From Albula goreensis (Eukaryota; Chordata; Actinopteri; Albuliformes; Albulidae): a stretch of DNA of 64,000 bases. The stretch is taken from contig CM040746.1 of assembly GCA_022829145.1 (NCBI GenBank), positions 5,635,184 through 5,699,183 of the forward strand, given 5' to 3'. The notes beneath the pieces were generated by a model. The model was not told the origin of the DNA. It saw only the letters and a list, made by a program, of their open reading frames with translations, and did no database searches. A program made the position numbers and the translations under genes. Below, in pieces: positions 11,847 to 23,491 of the stretch; the stretch's first letter is position 1, and every line of letters starts with the position of its first letter.

Positions 11847-14800
11847 TCAGTCGTCCGCTTTCTCCCGCAGACTCTTGGCTTCGCTCTCAGAGGCCTGCGC
11901 GCTGCCTCCCCCTGCGCCCCCCCGATTTCGGCTTCTGGCTCCTGGCTGGTACAGCTGTATGGCAGGCCGATCCTACAGCACACATACGCAGTCAGTCAAA
12001 TCCCAACACGTGCGTGTGTGCGCACAAACACACAGCCCAAAACAAACACACTGAGCCTGGTACTAATGCACACAAACACACAGACAGATACTAACACACT
12101 CAGCTCCATACTACTTCACACAAACACACAGCCCCATACTAACGTACCCTAACACACAACCTAAAACTTAAGTACGCAAACACAGCCCAATCCTAAAACA
12201 AACACAAGCACAGTCAGTTACACTTGTATTTCGACAACAAACACCAGTTTTACTGCACGAGACAGAATACAGGACTGTAAAGCTTACTGTGCTGCAGGGG
12301 TAAAACCAATGCAGAACCTGCATTAGCACAGCACGCGCTACGGCTGGAGGTGCACAATGGCATGGCATTGATTGGCCCAGCCTCACCAGGGATGGTGAGA
12401 GTTTCAGCCAGTCAAGTTTGTTAGACTAATCACTCTCTAGTGGCTACTCCTGGTTGGCTGGGCACCTGCATGAGCACAAACCAAGATCGTGCTGACTGCA
12501 TAATCCTCCAATGACACAGGCAGGGTGTCACTGGAGGTGCGGCTGCAGTGTGGAAAGTTTTGTCACATGGGTTAGAGGAATCACATGCCATGGCATACTC
12601 CCTGAGTCTTGCAGTGGACTACAAAACCAAAAAGAATAAAACTACTACACCCACTGATATTGCTCAGAGAGAACCCTGAGATGGATTAGCAAAGTCAGGA
12701 GGTAGCAACAATGAGGGTACCTCCCTGATTTTCAAATCAGCCATAAACGCAACGTCATTTCAGACACGTGACCAGCACAGGAAGCTTCAGGACAGGAAGG
12801 TGACCCACACCCATTCTGAGCTTTACATTACCAGCGATACTGTTTATTTTTACCTTGTTTCTTACGCGGTCCCTCTTGGAACCTTCTTCCTTCTTCTCTT
12901 CTCTGGTGGGCTTTTCAGCTTTCTCACTGTGACCTGGCGAGGGGTCCCCCGTGCTCTCGCCCTTCCTCTTCTCCCAGACGCGCTCTTTCTCCTTCTTTCC
13001 GTCCTCCTCTCGCTTCCTGTAGTTCTCCCCGTCGTGGCGTTCCCTCTTCCTTCGCCGCTCGTCATCTTGCTTCCTCACGCGCTCTCGCTCTCTCTGCCGC
13101 CGCTCCCGGTCCCCCTCTCGGTCCCTGGTCTCCTTCCGCCCGTCCTCTTCTGTCCTGCTTCACGTGAGCCACAACCAACAAAGGAGCACAGAGTCAGAGC
13201 AGGGCAGCTTAAAACTCCGTTTAAAAACCGACTCGAGGGGAGTGGCTTTCCCTGGATTAAACAGGAAATACTTCATCTTTCAAGAGCCACACACATCTTT
13301 TTATGCTACACATTCCTTTCCCGCGATCATCTATCAAAGATGGCCAAAGCTTGTGATGTGTGTATTTATGTCCTACCCAAAGTTCTGTGGATTTGGCTGA
13401 ACCATTTTGGCTCTGCAAAATCAGTATTTCCACGACAAAGCACCTCCCTGAGAGAAACACTCACTTCCTTCCCCTGTCCTCGTGGCTGTCGTGGCTCTGG
13501 CGCTTCCTCGACTCCGTGCCCCCTGGAGCCCTGTCGTCTTTCAGCTTGTCCTTCTCGGCTTTCTTCAGCTTCTCTTTGGGCTTTTCGGAGTCCCCATCAT
13601 CGCCCTTCTCTGGCTTCTTTAAGAGCTGAACGAAGGCAGAGCACCAAGCACAAGGTTGACAAGGGCAGTAAAGTGGAGTAAAGTGAAGTTGAAGTCATCT
13701 GAAAAAATTTGGCAATTAATGCTCATTAATTCTGAAGTAAAAATGATTCCAGTTTACTGAGCAATATTTTCAAAAGTGTGTTTGTACTAGCTGCCTTGCT
13801 GCTTCTTTAAAACATGACCGTGGGGACGACAGCAGAGGATACCCGTCATTACAGACTAATGCAGTTTGAGTGCTGCATTCGTACACCCAGAAAAGGGCAG
13901 CTTCTCATGTGTTCGCAACAGTCACGTGATTAAGCCGAGGCTGTGCTGTGCGGAGAATAAGGCATGGTGTGTAAACTAAAGTTAAAACAGCAATATCAAA
14001 ATGAAAGCTTTAAAGGTTTGAGGAAAAAAACTGAGTGTATGATATTGTGATAGTTGCATGAGTTTTACCGAAGGCAACCAAAACTTTTTTGATCAAGCAA
14101 TTGTTGGAGGCAAGCACTCGTTTTCAAAAATACTTAGTGCCATTAACTGGAAATTATAAGATATGCTGCCTTTGATGTCCTCTGACAATGATGGCAGCGT
14201 GTAAGTGGTGGTGTGCCCACTGTGTCGAGTTGGAGGAAGAGAGTTCGATAGACTTCCTTTACCGAACTCCACCCCTTATCCCATACCTTGATCTTTGGCT
14301 CTTCCTTCAACTTTTCTCCGTCTTTCTCATGGTTCTTCTCTCCTTTCTTCAGTTTCTCCGCCTCCTTGCGCTTCCTCCGGTCCTCCTCCCTCCATTTCCG
14401 CCTCTCTTCATCTCTCTGACGCTTTCGCTCCAGCTCCCGCCGTCTCCTCTCCTCCCTCTTCTCCTCCCTGATTCGCTAAAAGACCAAACCGTTTTAGAGT
14501 TTGAGTGAATTTGGTCTGCGCAGATCCAACAATGGTCAAAGTTTCACTAAAGACTCCAGCCAAACAACGTCATCCACCAGAGAAGAAACATTTACCTGTT
14601 TGTTTTTCAGGAAGTCCAACAGAGGAGTTGTTTTCTTAGCTGAAAAAAGACAAAAAAATTCAGAACATATCAAATTCACTGCGTTTATGAATACCAAATA
14701 TACTTCTGTGAGTGCTTCATTTGGAGAAACACAGAAATTACAAATGAAAAATGATTTGAGGGATACAGTAAAAGTACAATCCTCCATGCTACTTACCAAC

Positions 14801-17488
14801 TAATTCTTTTGTTTTAGCCTCTATTTCTTCCAGTAGCGTTTCAGGGGTAGATGTCAACTTTTCATCATCACCATTATAGTACTCCAAGAATTTCTTATAA
14901 TCAGCATCTTAGAAATGTAAAAAAGGAGAAATCTTGAGTTTTGATCACAGAGGTCTGCTCTAATTTAGACAACAAATCCCAGCTGCAGCTTTGTCGTTAC
15001 CTTCTTCGATAGTTCCAGCTTTTGCATCCTTCTTCTTACTTCTCTTTTTGGCAATTTTCTGGAAAGGTGCAAACTCAACAATGGCTGGGTATTCTTGTCC
15101 TGATCCAAGAGTGAAATAATAGAACATCAGCTACGCTTAAAACCAAGCATTGCCAGGCTACAGAATCTACATAGATCTACACAAGGCAACAAAATCATAT
15201 TTTTGCACCCAACATCTGCGGCACCCACATACTCTGGCTCATCAACCTCATCCCTTCCAAAATTTCAGTTACGCCACGCTCTCATCTTGAAATATGAACT
15301 GGATTTTGCATGCCAGGCTGCCCACTGACAAGATCAACGTTAAAGCAGGCCGCACCTTTACTATCGATGAAAACGTATCCATCAAAGCGGTCTCTGAACA
15401 GGACAATGTCCTCCTGGTTCTTGAAGTTGATGTAAGCGCGGGAGAAGAGGTGAGGGAAAAGGCTGCAAACATGAAATGAAAAAAGATCAGGGCACATCTC
15501 TGGATGGAACATTCTGATCGTTCGGTTACCCGCTTCCGACTTTTCGGGTTTTCTTCAAACGTGCTGGGTTACCTGGTGTCGTTGGAGAAAAACTCCAGGT
15601 AGTCGATCTCAGGGAGGGGCTGTAACTGCTCCTCCAGTTCCTCCTTAGTTAGACTCGGTGGGAGACGTCGCACGACGATCTGCAGTGGATGAAAAACAGC
15701 AAGACTGAGGAAGACTGGGACTGTATTACAGAGAAATATTTAGGAAATATATTTTTAATGTCAATGTTTTTCAGACGTGTTGACCAGAAAACTATGAAAC
15801 AAATACTTGGAAAAAGATGTAGCTGACGAAAAAAAATTTCTTCAACTTGAGTGGGTTACTAATTTGGGACTCCTAGTGATAGCTAACTAGCTACATACTA
15901 TGATGTAAAACATACAGCGATCCATCTTAACTCAAACATCAATGGTTCTCCTCAACTTGTTAGCCACAGATACCTATGGGCTTAACGTGTCATAAGCCTG
16001 CGACACTGGTGCTTGCACTGCAGGACTGAATGGCTCAGCATCTCTGTCATAAGTGTGCGACGCCAGTGCTCACACTGTTACCGCAAGACCTTGTATCCAG
16101 ACCTATACCTTTCACTGCTCACCTCCTTTCCTCCTCTCCCCCGCTGCCACTCACCTCCTCCACAGACATATGTGGAGGAAAAGAGGGGAGGAGAGAATGT
16201 TCTAAGTGGAGGAGAGGAGTGAAGTGAACGAGAGGACACAGGAAGAGACTTGAGACAGTGTATCTGCTTCTCATGATTATTTAACTGATGCCAAAGATAC
16301 CCACGCCAGCCACACCTCTCATACACCGTCGGTGCTGTAGTGTTCCTGACACATACACTGTGTCTATCTACTAACTATCTATTTGGAGCCACAGTTTCAT
16401 TTAAAAAACACATTTACAAGCAATCAAATAAACCTAGCTGCAATAATCAGCTCAATATTACAATATTTAAATTGCCATTTGGTCATTTAAGGACGTAGAC
16501 AACATGGTTTTACACTGATATTTGAAAACCCTTCCTATGAAGCTTACTATTGCGCTGGTTACAGTACTGTTCTATCGGTGTATTGGCAAATCCCTTACCA
16601 CGTTTTTAAACATTTTTAACATGCTAGTATAAATTTTGTGCGATGCTTTCTTTAAATATGACAAGATCTGATCAAAATGTGTCACAGAAATGAGAAAAGA
16701 CAACGTGAAGTAGAACCTGTTATGAAGTAGTACCTGTAAAAGTGGTATTGACAATGATAACGACTATAATAATGTGTTATTTTGACAACAATGTCGACGA
16801 TATTGCAAGGTGTGGTCAAGTAACGAACTACACAGTTTTGACCAACTTTCGTGGAATCAGGTCGTGACCCTGTTTACAACACACTATGATGGAGGTGAAA
16901 CCAAACATTAATCATATCAGAAAATGTTCCGGGCGCCCGACAGCCAGTCGGTAAAAAAATCAGTCAAACACAACTCCGAACAGCAGCCCGTCACAGATCA
17001 GTAATGGCTTTTGGTAATGTATCGGCGACGTTAAAATCAGGCAGTGATCGGCTTAAAATCGTGCAGTTCACTTTGCTTGGAAACACTTAGTTAGCTTGTT
17101 AGCCAAGTTGGCTGCGTACTGTTTTGCATACTCACGTAACTCTTGCGTATACAATTCTGATTTCCAACTATTAACAGAGTGATTTGGCAGTCCAAGTATA
17201 CTCCAACGGTCTGACTTTAAAACTGATGCCAGAAACTAAAGCTAAAGGGAGAATCGGTTGGCCATTCGCAACTAGATGAGTTGACAGGCTAGCATGCTAC
17301 ATACAGTGTGGCTACACGATGAAGGCAGAAGTAGGCCTGCCCATCCCCTTTTCACTGCTAACTAGAATACAAACCTTCGTCATCGCTTCCTTCTTCTCTT
17401 TACTCGGTTTCTCCTGTTTCTCGTTTTCCTCACATTTTATTTCCACTTTTTTCTCCCTCGGACGGGCGTTTTCTTTGTCTTCTTTCAT
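11847..17488 (-). CDS. upf3b: Nonsense-mediated decay factor UPF3B, 10 coding exons, 452 aa
   Basis: UPF3B links the exon-junction complex to UPF2/UPF1 in nonsense-mediated mRNA decay and shuttles between nucleus and cytoplasm. Exons on the minus strand: 17488-17375, 15679-15573, 15462-15356, 15099-15001, 14907-14797, 14639-14596, 14475-14287, 13625-13465, 13154-12854, 11972-11847. They sum to 1359 nt with every phase matching. The RRM-like UPF2-binding domain spans about residues 36-145 (IVVRRLPPSLTKEELEEQL, then AYINFKNQEDIVLFRDRFDG). The middle is a very basic and acidic coiled region (REEKREERRRRELERKRQR). The C terminus keeps the exon-junction-binding motif, RDRVRNK plus DRPAIQLYQPGARSRNR, across the exon 9/10 boundary (about 405-428). 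Human UPF3B is about 470-483 aa, so the length fits. UPF3A is less likely given synteny. Confidence 0.97.
12000..12165. repeat. CACACAAACACACAG-rich low-complexity tract
   Basis: Loose tandem of ACACAAACACACAG and AATACTAACACAC-type words inside upf3b intron 9, just upstream (in transcript sense) of the last exon. Confidence 0.7.
12420..12500. mobile_element. Dispersed repeat fragment (copy 1)
   Basis: The stretch CTCTAGTGGCTACTCCTGG and the following GGCTGGGCACCTGCA match 49843-49880 in a tmem255a intron with few differences, and both are followed by a TGCTGACT-like word. Two near-identical pieces in unrelated introns indicate an interspersed element; the family is not identified. Confidence 0.5.
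15690..17370 (-). other. upf3b: upf3b intron 1
   Basis: Largest upf3b intron. It contains a GA/TC-rich partial palindrome at about 16110-16225, discussed as a possible transposon relic related to 63180-63640. Otherwise nothing recognised. Confidence 0.6.
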
Positions 17489-17546
17489 TATAACGTGTTA
17501 TTGTTTGTAGTAAGATTACCCAAAGTTCAACTAACCCTGTGAACTT

Positions 17547-17592
17547 TTTAAAGCCGTTCTGCTAGCGACAATCGAAAATAATCTCTGATTGG
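17547..17592 (-). promoter_or_regulatory. upf3b: Candidate upf3b core promoter (CCAAT box and TTTAAA)
   Basis: On the minus strand CAGCCAATCAGA (CCAAT at 17588-17592) is followed about 40 bp later by TTTAAA (17547-17552), about 60 bp before the upf3b ATG. Spacing and orientation fit an NF-Y box plus a weak TATA-like element. Inference from motifs only. Confidence 0.4.
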
Positions 17593-17619
17593 CTGTTGCT
17601 GTCCTTGTCCAAAGTAACG

Positions 17620-18590
17620 CGACAGAAGACGGGAGCTGAGATGAAATGTTTTTTAAAAAATGAAATTCTAAAATTCAGTTGACATTTACTTTTTCCACAA
17701 AAGCAGCACACCATCAACACCATGAACAGTGAGAGGGGATTATAAGTAATAAAAAAGGACATTTTCTTGCTGTTTTCTTTTAATAATATGTAGAAAATTC
17801 AAATAATTTGAAAATAATTCTTTTCAAAAACAGAACAAGAGGCTGTGTCTTTTTGTCCATCAAATGGAAATTGACTTGACATTTTCATGCAGGCCTTCTT
17901 TAAAATATTTAGACCTTGTGAGAACATATTGGTAGTTTCACACTGGTGTTTTGTGGTGTGACATTTTGATGAGATTTCTAGTTTGATAGAATTTTCTGGT
18001 GAAAAGATAACTTTTGAAACAAACTGACAACAATATAATCACAGTGCAAAATAAAATCATTTAGGCTAATTCTTTTAAGCTTTCCTGAGGATATCATACA
18101 AGACTGAATTGCCATAAACCAAAAAAGACTTCAACCACCATCTTCAGTATCCTAATAGTGAATGAAAAGAAATGACTTTCAGGAGTGAACGCAGAAATTG
18201 TGCCACAGATTTTCATACTCTCGTACCAGTTCTCTCAAACTGAACCGTGTTATAATCTTGCTCAGTGTTGCCTGCATGTACTTGTGTATGAAAAAGACCA
18301 CAGGAGAGAATTATTTTAATCATCTGGCAGATGTTATCAAGAAATGTTTGTCTATGTTGTCTATGATTCTCCAAATGTATCTGTTTTGGCTTAGTAACAG
18401 GCCTAAGCTGGCCAGGCTGTGAGCATTCTGCATGGTGTCTGACTGCACAGGAAAGCTGTGAACACTGAAGGCCATCTTGGTTTTCTTCCTAAAATATGTT
18501 CCTGACTGAAATGTGTAAGTGACGAACAAACAACATGTGTAGCCCTAGAAGAATAAAACCTTTACTTTTCACTGTACTTATCGCTATATG
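17620..18590. other. Intergenic sequence upstream of upf3b
   Basis: AT-rich spacer between the upf3b promoter and the retrotransposon fragments. No gene seen. In mammals RNF113A lies between UPF3B and NDUFA1; no RING or CCCH coding sequence is visible here. Confidence 0.5.
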
Positions 18591-18591
18591 T

Positions 18592-18861
18592 TTAAAAATT
18601 ACCAATAAGATGCAGGCTACCCCTAGTCACAATCTCTATATAAATCTCTACGCTTGAAATGTCACATTCATTGGATTCCTCCAGCTTATTCCTGACGTTT
18701 ATCTTTCCATTTAACTCACCATCCTTAGAAATGCAAATACAAAAATATTTATCAGTAGATTTTATTGGGATGGTGTACATCTCCTTGAAGGGACAGATGC
18801 AAATACACTTATTATGATTTAACTGTAGGCGATAAGCTTTGGAAAATGATTTCAAGTAAAT
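18592..18861 (-). mobile_element. Non-LTR retrotransposon fragment, reverse-transcriptase thumb region
   Basis: A minus-strand open frame of 87 aa reads RLQLNHNKC, then IPIKSTDKYFCICISKD. This follows the family pattern of SGL-LNLNKCE followed by IP-K-TVKYLGI-ISKD seen just after the YADD box in LINE reverse transcriptases of the I/Nimb and L1 groups. Several consensus residues have changed (for example KYF for KYLG), so it is a dead fragment. It points opposite to the RNase H fragment at 19147. Confidence 0.65.
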
Positions 18862-19146
18862 TTAGGAATTTGTTCTAATTAATTTACGAAAACAGGAGTG
18901 TTGACAACAAGTTAGCTTTTCACTAGAGATGTGCAGCTGCATATTTACGACTAAAAGCTAATAATGGGAAGAGAGACCAAGAAAGAAAAAAGCCAGACCA
19001 GAGTTCAAAATCATGGCTGTAAATCATTTTTATGTAGCAGTATATTATGCAAATGATAATATGTTCTGAAAGTAATGCAAAAACAGTTGTAAAATATCAA
19101 TCATTATATCCAGAGGGCCTTTGTTTATTGTTTCACCTAAAATCCA

Positions 19147-19985
19147 ATGCACACTACTCAGCTAGTTCTGAATAAACTGGTAAAAAAAAATCTGAAGAAT
19201 CAGGTTTCCAAAATGCTGGTGTGTAGCGATTCATTGTCAGCATTTCAAAGTATCAAATATGGAATATCCCAGAGTCGCTATGATTTGGTATATAAGATTT
19301 TATTGTTAGGAAGTGGAATGATTAAGAGTGGTGTTGAGGTTACCATTATGTGGGTCCCAGCACAAATTGGAATCCCAAATAACGGTGAAGTTGATAAGAT
19401 GGCAAAACAAGCTGTGAAAAAGGAAAATATAGAGGTCAATATTAAATTATCTAAGTTTGAAGGGGAAAGCATTACGTGGAAGAAAATAAATCAAGGATGA
19501 CAACAGAGTTGGGAACAGGAGACAAAAGGGAGACACATTTAATACAAAACAGAGTGGACATCATGGAAAAGGGGAAACAGGAAAGAGCAGGCTGTAGTGG
19601 CCAGGTTGAGATTAGAACACCAATCTTAAAAGCACTATGGACATCATAGGAAAACACCCAAGTGGTTAATGTGATCATTGTCTACAAATGGAATCAGTAA
19701 AACATGTACTGCTAATGTGTGGGAGACACGGGACAGAAAGAGTAACAATGGTAGCAGAGCTCAGGTAACTGGGACTGACTGAAAATACAGAAAAAGGCGT
19801 ATTAGAGTATGGAGAAAAAGGGAAAGGAGGGAGAATAATTACTGACTTTTTAAGAAAAACCGGACTGATACACAGAATTAAACGGAGACAAGGAAAAGGA
19901 ATATCACATTGATCAAATGAAATAAATGGATCAAGTCGTCCAGAAGATGGCAGCAATGCAACTACCAGGATGTGGCTGCCGTGAA
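19147..19985 (+). mobile_element. Non-LTR retrotransposon 3' end with RNase H domain (I/Nimb-like), decayed
   Basis: The open frame 19147-19500 holds an RNase H fold: CSDSLSAFQSI with a catalytic-type aspartate, a helix YDLVYKILLL, then VTIMWVPAQIGIPNNGEVDK, in which the usual HxGI--NE-AD becomes QIGIPNNGEVD (the histidine is lost). A stop at 19498-19500 and further frame changes interrupt it. Downstream pieces (SVKHVLL-type and RVTMVAEL-type words in shifted frames) correspond to the usual C-terminal tail. The element seems to end near 19985. The upstream part is absent. Confidence 0.75.
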
Positions 19986-20150
19986 ACTCAACAGAAGAAG
20001 AATACGAAGGAAACGTTTCTCTCTTAACCGGAAGTAGTTATGAATGACCGTCAACACCTTTAGGACGGCAACATACAATAACTTCTGCCGAAATTGGTGT
20101 CTATCTACCCTCATTTGTCTGAAAATACCCGTGGGAAGTATTGGACCACC

Positions 20151-21266
20151 ATGTGGTACGAAATATTACCCTGTTTCTTTGCCATGACGGCCTGTCTCAT
20201 CATTCCTGGTGTTGCTACGGCTCAGATCCATAAATTCACGAACGGAGGCAAGGTGAGAGTGAAGACTACACCAGCGATCGTTTACTAAAACTAGCTAACG
20301 TTAATAAGAGGACCTGTTCCCTGATTTTGTAACGGGTTTAAAACATACATGATCAGCTTCCTTACGTTAAAACAAATAAGTATCAAAGAGATATCGCTAG
20401 CGTTGTAAAATTCATCTTTCGTACTGTACATAGGCCTATACCGCAAATGTAGTTAGCTTGTATGATATGGCAAGATATTATCACCTAAATAATTATTGAT
20501 AACAAAGTAGTAACAAGTCTGTAGGCCATGCTATGTTAGAAATAATTATGCATAGTATGAATTGTAAAAATCTAATAAACACATGAGCACAATATGTCTG
20601 TCATAATAAGCAGCTGGGAGGTGCGGTAACGTTAGTCAATCGATGTGCTTTTAATTCCGATTAATCACATCATTACTTGTATTAATTGTTCTAACTAAAA
20701 TTGTCCCTTTGAAACCAAGAAAATTTCTTTATTATATCAGTGACACTGTGAGCATTTAAAAGTCGAATTACAAATGAAATATAAGCACAGTAAAAGTGCT
20801 GAAATAGCCTTTTAACATATGGAGAAACATAATCAACTATCACATGAATGTAGAACCAACACAAAGGAAGTAGTCACATCAAAGTAAATAGAAAGTGCTG
20901 TAAATAGTTACAACATGTTTTAAATTGCTAACTTCTATGTGGTAAATAAGTGCAAACTCCACCGATTACCACGGTTTTGTCTAATGAGCCATCAGACAAC
21001 TTCTGAGGTCAGCCAGCCAGTAAAAGGTCTAACCAATGTTTTATTTACAGGAAAAGCGAACTGCACGGGTCCCATACCAGTGGTACCTGATGGAGAGGGA
21101 CAAGAGAGTGTCTGGGTCTGGAAAGTATCACATTTCTAAGGTAAAACAATGATATAGGGAGTGTTATCCAAGGCCCAAAAATACTCTCTCCGCTTGTGAC
21201 TGGGAATGTGAAGATCTTACGCCAACTGATTTCTGTTCTTTTTAGGGATTGGAAAATATTAACTGA
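20151..21266 (+). CDS. ndufa1: NADH dehydrogenase 1 alpha subcomplex subunit 1 (MWFE), 3 exons, 70 aa
   Basis: Accessory subunit of mitochondrial complex I, a single-pass inner-membrane protein required for assembly. Exons are 20151-20252 ([20 protein letters not shown] onward to KFTNGGK, then GTGAGA), 21051-21140 ([20 protein letters not shown] onward to HISK, then GTAAAA) and 21246-21266 (GLENIN and TGA). The total of 213 nt gives 70 aa, the same as human NDUFA1. The MW-E start, hydrophobic helix at about 8-26 and [13 protein letters not shown] core are family hallmarks. An in-frame ATG upstream at 20094 is not used, because conservation begins at MWYE. ATTAAA at 21323-21328 is the likely poly(A) signal. 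Confidence 0.98.
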
Positions 21267-21322
21267 AGATTGAAGACTTCAATCAAGATTCGTACCTTGA
21301 TGATTAATTGTACATGCAGTGT

Positions 21323-21328
21323 ATTAAA
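21323..21328 (+). terminator. ndufa1: Poly(A) signal, ndufa1
   Basis: ATTAAA, the most common variant signal, 57 bp after the ndufa1 stop. Confidence 0.6.
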
Positions 21329-21344
21329 TTGTTGATAAGTACAA

Positions 21345-23280
21345 GTGTGGTGAGTTTATTTAATTGCAATGTGGTAATAACAGCTTTCTGCCACGGGGCT
21401 GTCCTTTAGCTCACCTCATTGGGACAATCCAGGTTTTCAAACAGGTTTACGTATGGTCTTCCTCATATAATGGATAAATGGAAACTGGACTTGGAAGTTT
21501 GAATTGTCTAAACTTTCTAAAATGTTCGGTCTCTGTGAATACTGATAAAGGAGAGAGCATAGTGAATATGTGCTCTCTCTCTCTCAGCTCTGATCCAGAC
21601 CTCACCCTCAACCAGGCAGCAGTTACTGACTAACCGCCAGTCCAAAAATGTGGAAGTGCTCAGTGTCGGCGCCTTCTTTCTCCTTACTGTTGGAATGGTT
21701 CCATACACCGTATTGGTTTTTCCTACTTCTTTTGTCTGCCTGCAAAAGGAAGACCCCATGATCATATCAGATGGCAGTGGTGGTTTATAATAGTCTTTAG
21801 CTGGTCAAGTGAAGTGCTGGTATTGAGCACGCTGTAATAGCAGAAACCTGCTTACAGGGGTGGGTCTGCAGAATGGGGGCTACAAAGAGGCAGCAGGCAC
21901 TGCTGAGGGCCACAGTGCCACACCACTTATCTGCTCTTACCCACACTGCTCCTCCTGACCTCAGTCACCTACTCTCCCCAGCAGGTGAGTGAAGTAGCTG
22001 TGCTATAAGAGCAGAGTCTGCTAGCCCAGTCTGTGATACCCCAACGTTAGCAATACCTGTTGTAGCCTTTGCCCACCCAATACGACCACCATCCTGGCCT
22101 GGTTTCAGTTGGGTCACTATGATTCCTCTTCCATTATGTTCATGAGCAGAGGACCTCCACATGGCTCGTTTGGTGAGATGTGTATTTGGGTAGTGGACGT
22201 AAGCCTGTGATTCAGCCATGTTGCTTCGGCCAGGCAAAAGTCAGCCTCACTGGAGATTGACAGGTATTAAGCTGGTTATGATGCTTAGTCTCATCTGGTC
22301 AGCCATGCGCCCATGGACACACACTGAGTACATGCTGGGTATATGTATGGGGGTCACGTGTTTGCTACTGACCCCTCCTGAGTCCTGAGTCGGCAGGAGA
22401 GGGCTACTACATGAAGCTGTTCTTTTTGCATTTTTGCCATAACTGTTGGCAACAAGTGTTATAAACATCTGAACAGGTACAGTACTCTTGCTTGGTGTGG
22501 AAGTATAGAATGCAGATGTTTCTGCCATAGCCTTGCATGTAGAAATTCATGACCCTGGACCACAGCACTGCTCTGCAGCTTACAGAGTCTTTGGTTTTAA
22601 ATGTATGATACACCACAAAAACACATGCAGCATCTGTCAGAGTTGTACACAGTATCTGGGCTGTGCCAACTTGGCATTTTAATTCAAACAGCCTTATCCT
22701 AAGGTTGGGGTTTCAGCTGGTAACATATTGTAATAAATAGGTGGTAACATTTTAATAAGAAAACTGGAAAAACAGCTAACGATTGTGAGCCGTTCAAAAT
22801 GGTCATCTTAACAGCCCTCTATTTCTCCAGCTCTGAAAATGCAAGCCTGTTCTCACGTATCTTAATAAATATTGTGGGGACACTAGTATTAGCACCTGAG
22901 TATATATATTTTTTGTTTGCATGGTGCATGACAGTGACAGACTGTATCACACAACACCCACAGTCAAACTCACTGACTGCTGCTACGTGGTGAACGTTAT
23001 GCACTGAGTCACGTACTGCACTTGACATGGCTCCCACACATAACAGCTTCTCAGGCTATTGAGTAATGTCTGTATGGTGAAACCAAAATAAGTGGAGTAA
23101 GTGTTATGGCAGATAGTGTTCTAGTCAGTGCTCTCCTCTGGAAGGATGTTAATAACAGGTCTTATAACTATGATGGGATATTCCCAATTGGAGAGTCAAA
23201 AATACAGATGACAGATACAACGCTGATATAGTCATTGTTCATATGAGTAAGAGGAGTAGGCACTGTGCCCATATGCAAAC
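21345..23280. other. Intergenic sequence, ndufa1 to unnamed gene
   Basis: No gene recognised. Several overlapping minus-strand open frames of 69-93 aa lie between 21517 and 22616, but they share no family signature and no consistent exon structure; they may be part of an unidentified repeat. Confidence 0.5.
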
Positions 23281-23282
23281 AC

Positions 23283-23452
23283 ACGTGTCCTCACGCCTGC
23301 TGCGGACGGGTGGTATGGGAGGACACACACACACGTGTGCTCACGCCTGCTGCAGAGGAGTGGTGTGGGAGGAGACACACACACACACACTTGTGCTCAC
23401 GCCTGCTGCAGAGGAGTGGTGTGGGAGGAGACACAAACACACACACACACAG
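23283..23452. repeat. 50-56-bp minisatellite, 3 copies, upstream of the unnamed gene
   Basis: Three copies of (AC)n, GTGTGCTCACGCCTGCTGCA, GAGGAGTGGTGTGGGAGGAG. The CA runs vary in length. The array ends about 40 bp before the ATG at 23492 and so may lie in that gene's 5' UTR or promoter. Confidence 0.9.
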
Positions 23453-23491
23453 TCTCTCTCCACACACAGTGAAGAGCAGCTCCAGAGCAGC

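Noticed and set aside
11582..11983. 133-aa minus-strand ORF over upf3b exon 10
   Set aside because: Wrong frame; the correct frame gives the conserved DRPAIQLYQPG motif and stops at 11847-11849.
12800..13681. 293-aa plus-strand ORF
   Set aside because: Antisense to upf3b exons 8 and 9, whose Arg/Glu/Lys-rich codons read as Leu/Pro/Ser-rich on the other strand.
20094..20150. Upstream in-frame ATG extending ndufa1
   Set aside because: The family starts at MWYE and the mature protein needs that N terminus to give 70 aa; the extension is 5' UTR.
21517..22616. Cluster of minus-strand ORFs (69-93 aa) between ndufa1 and the unnamed gene
   Set aside because: They overlap one another, have no consistent splice structure and show no protein signature; they may be an unidentified repeat.
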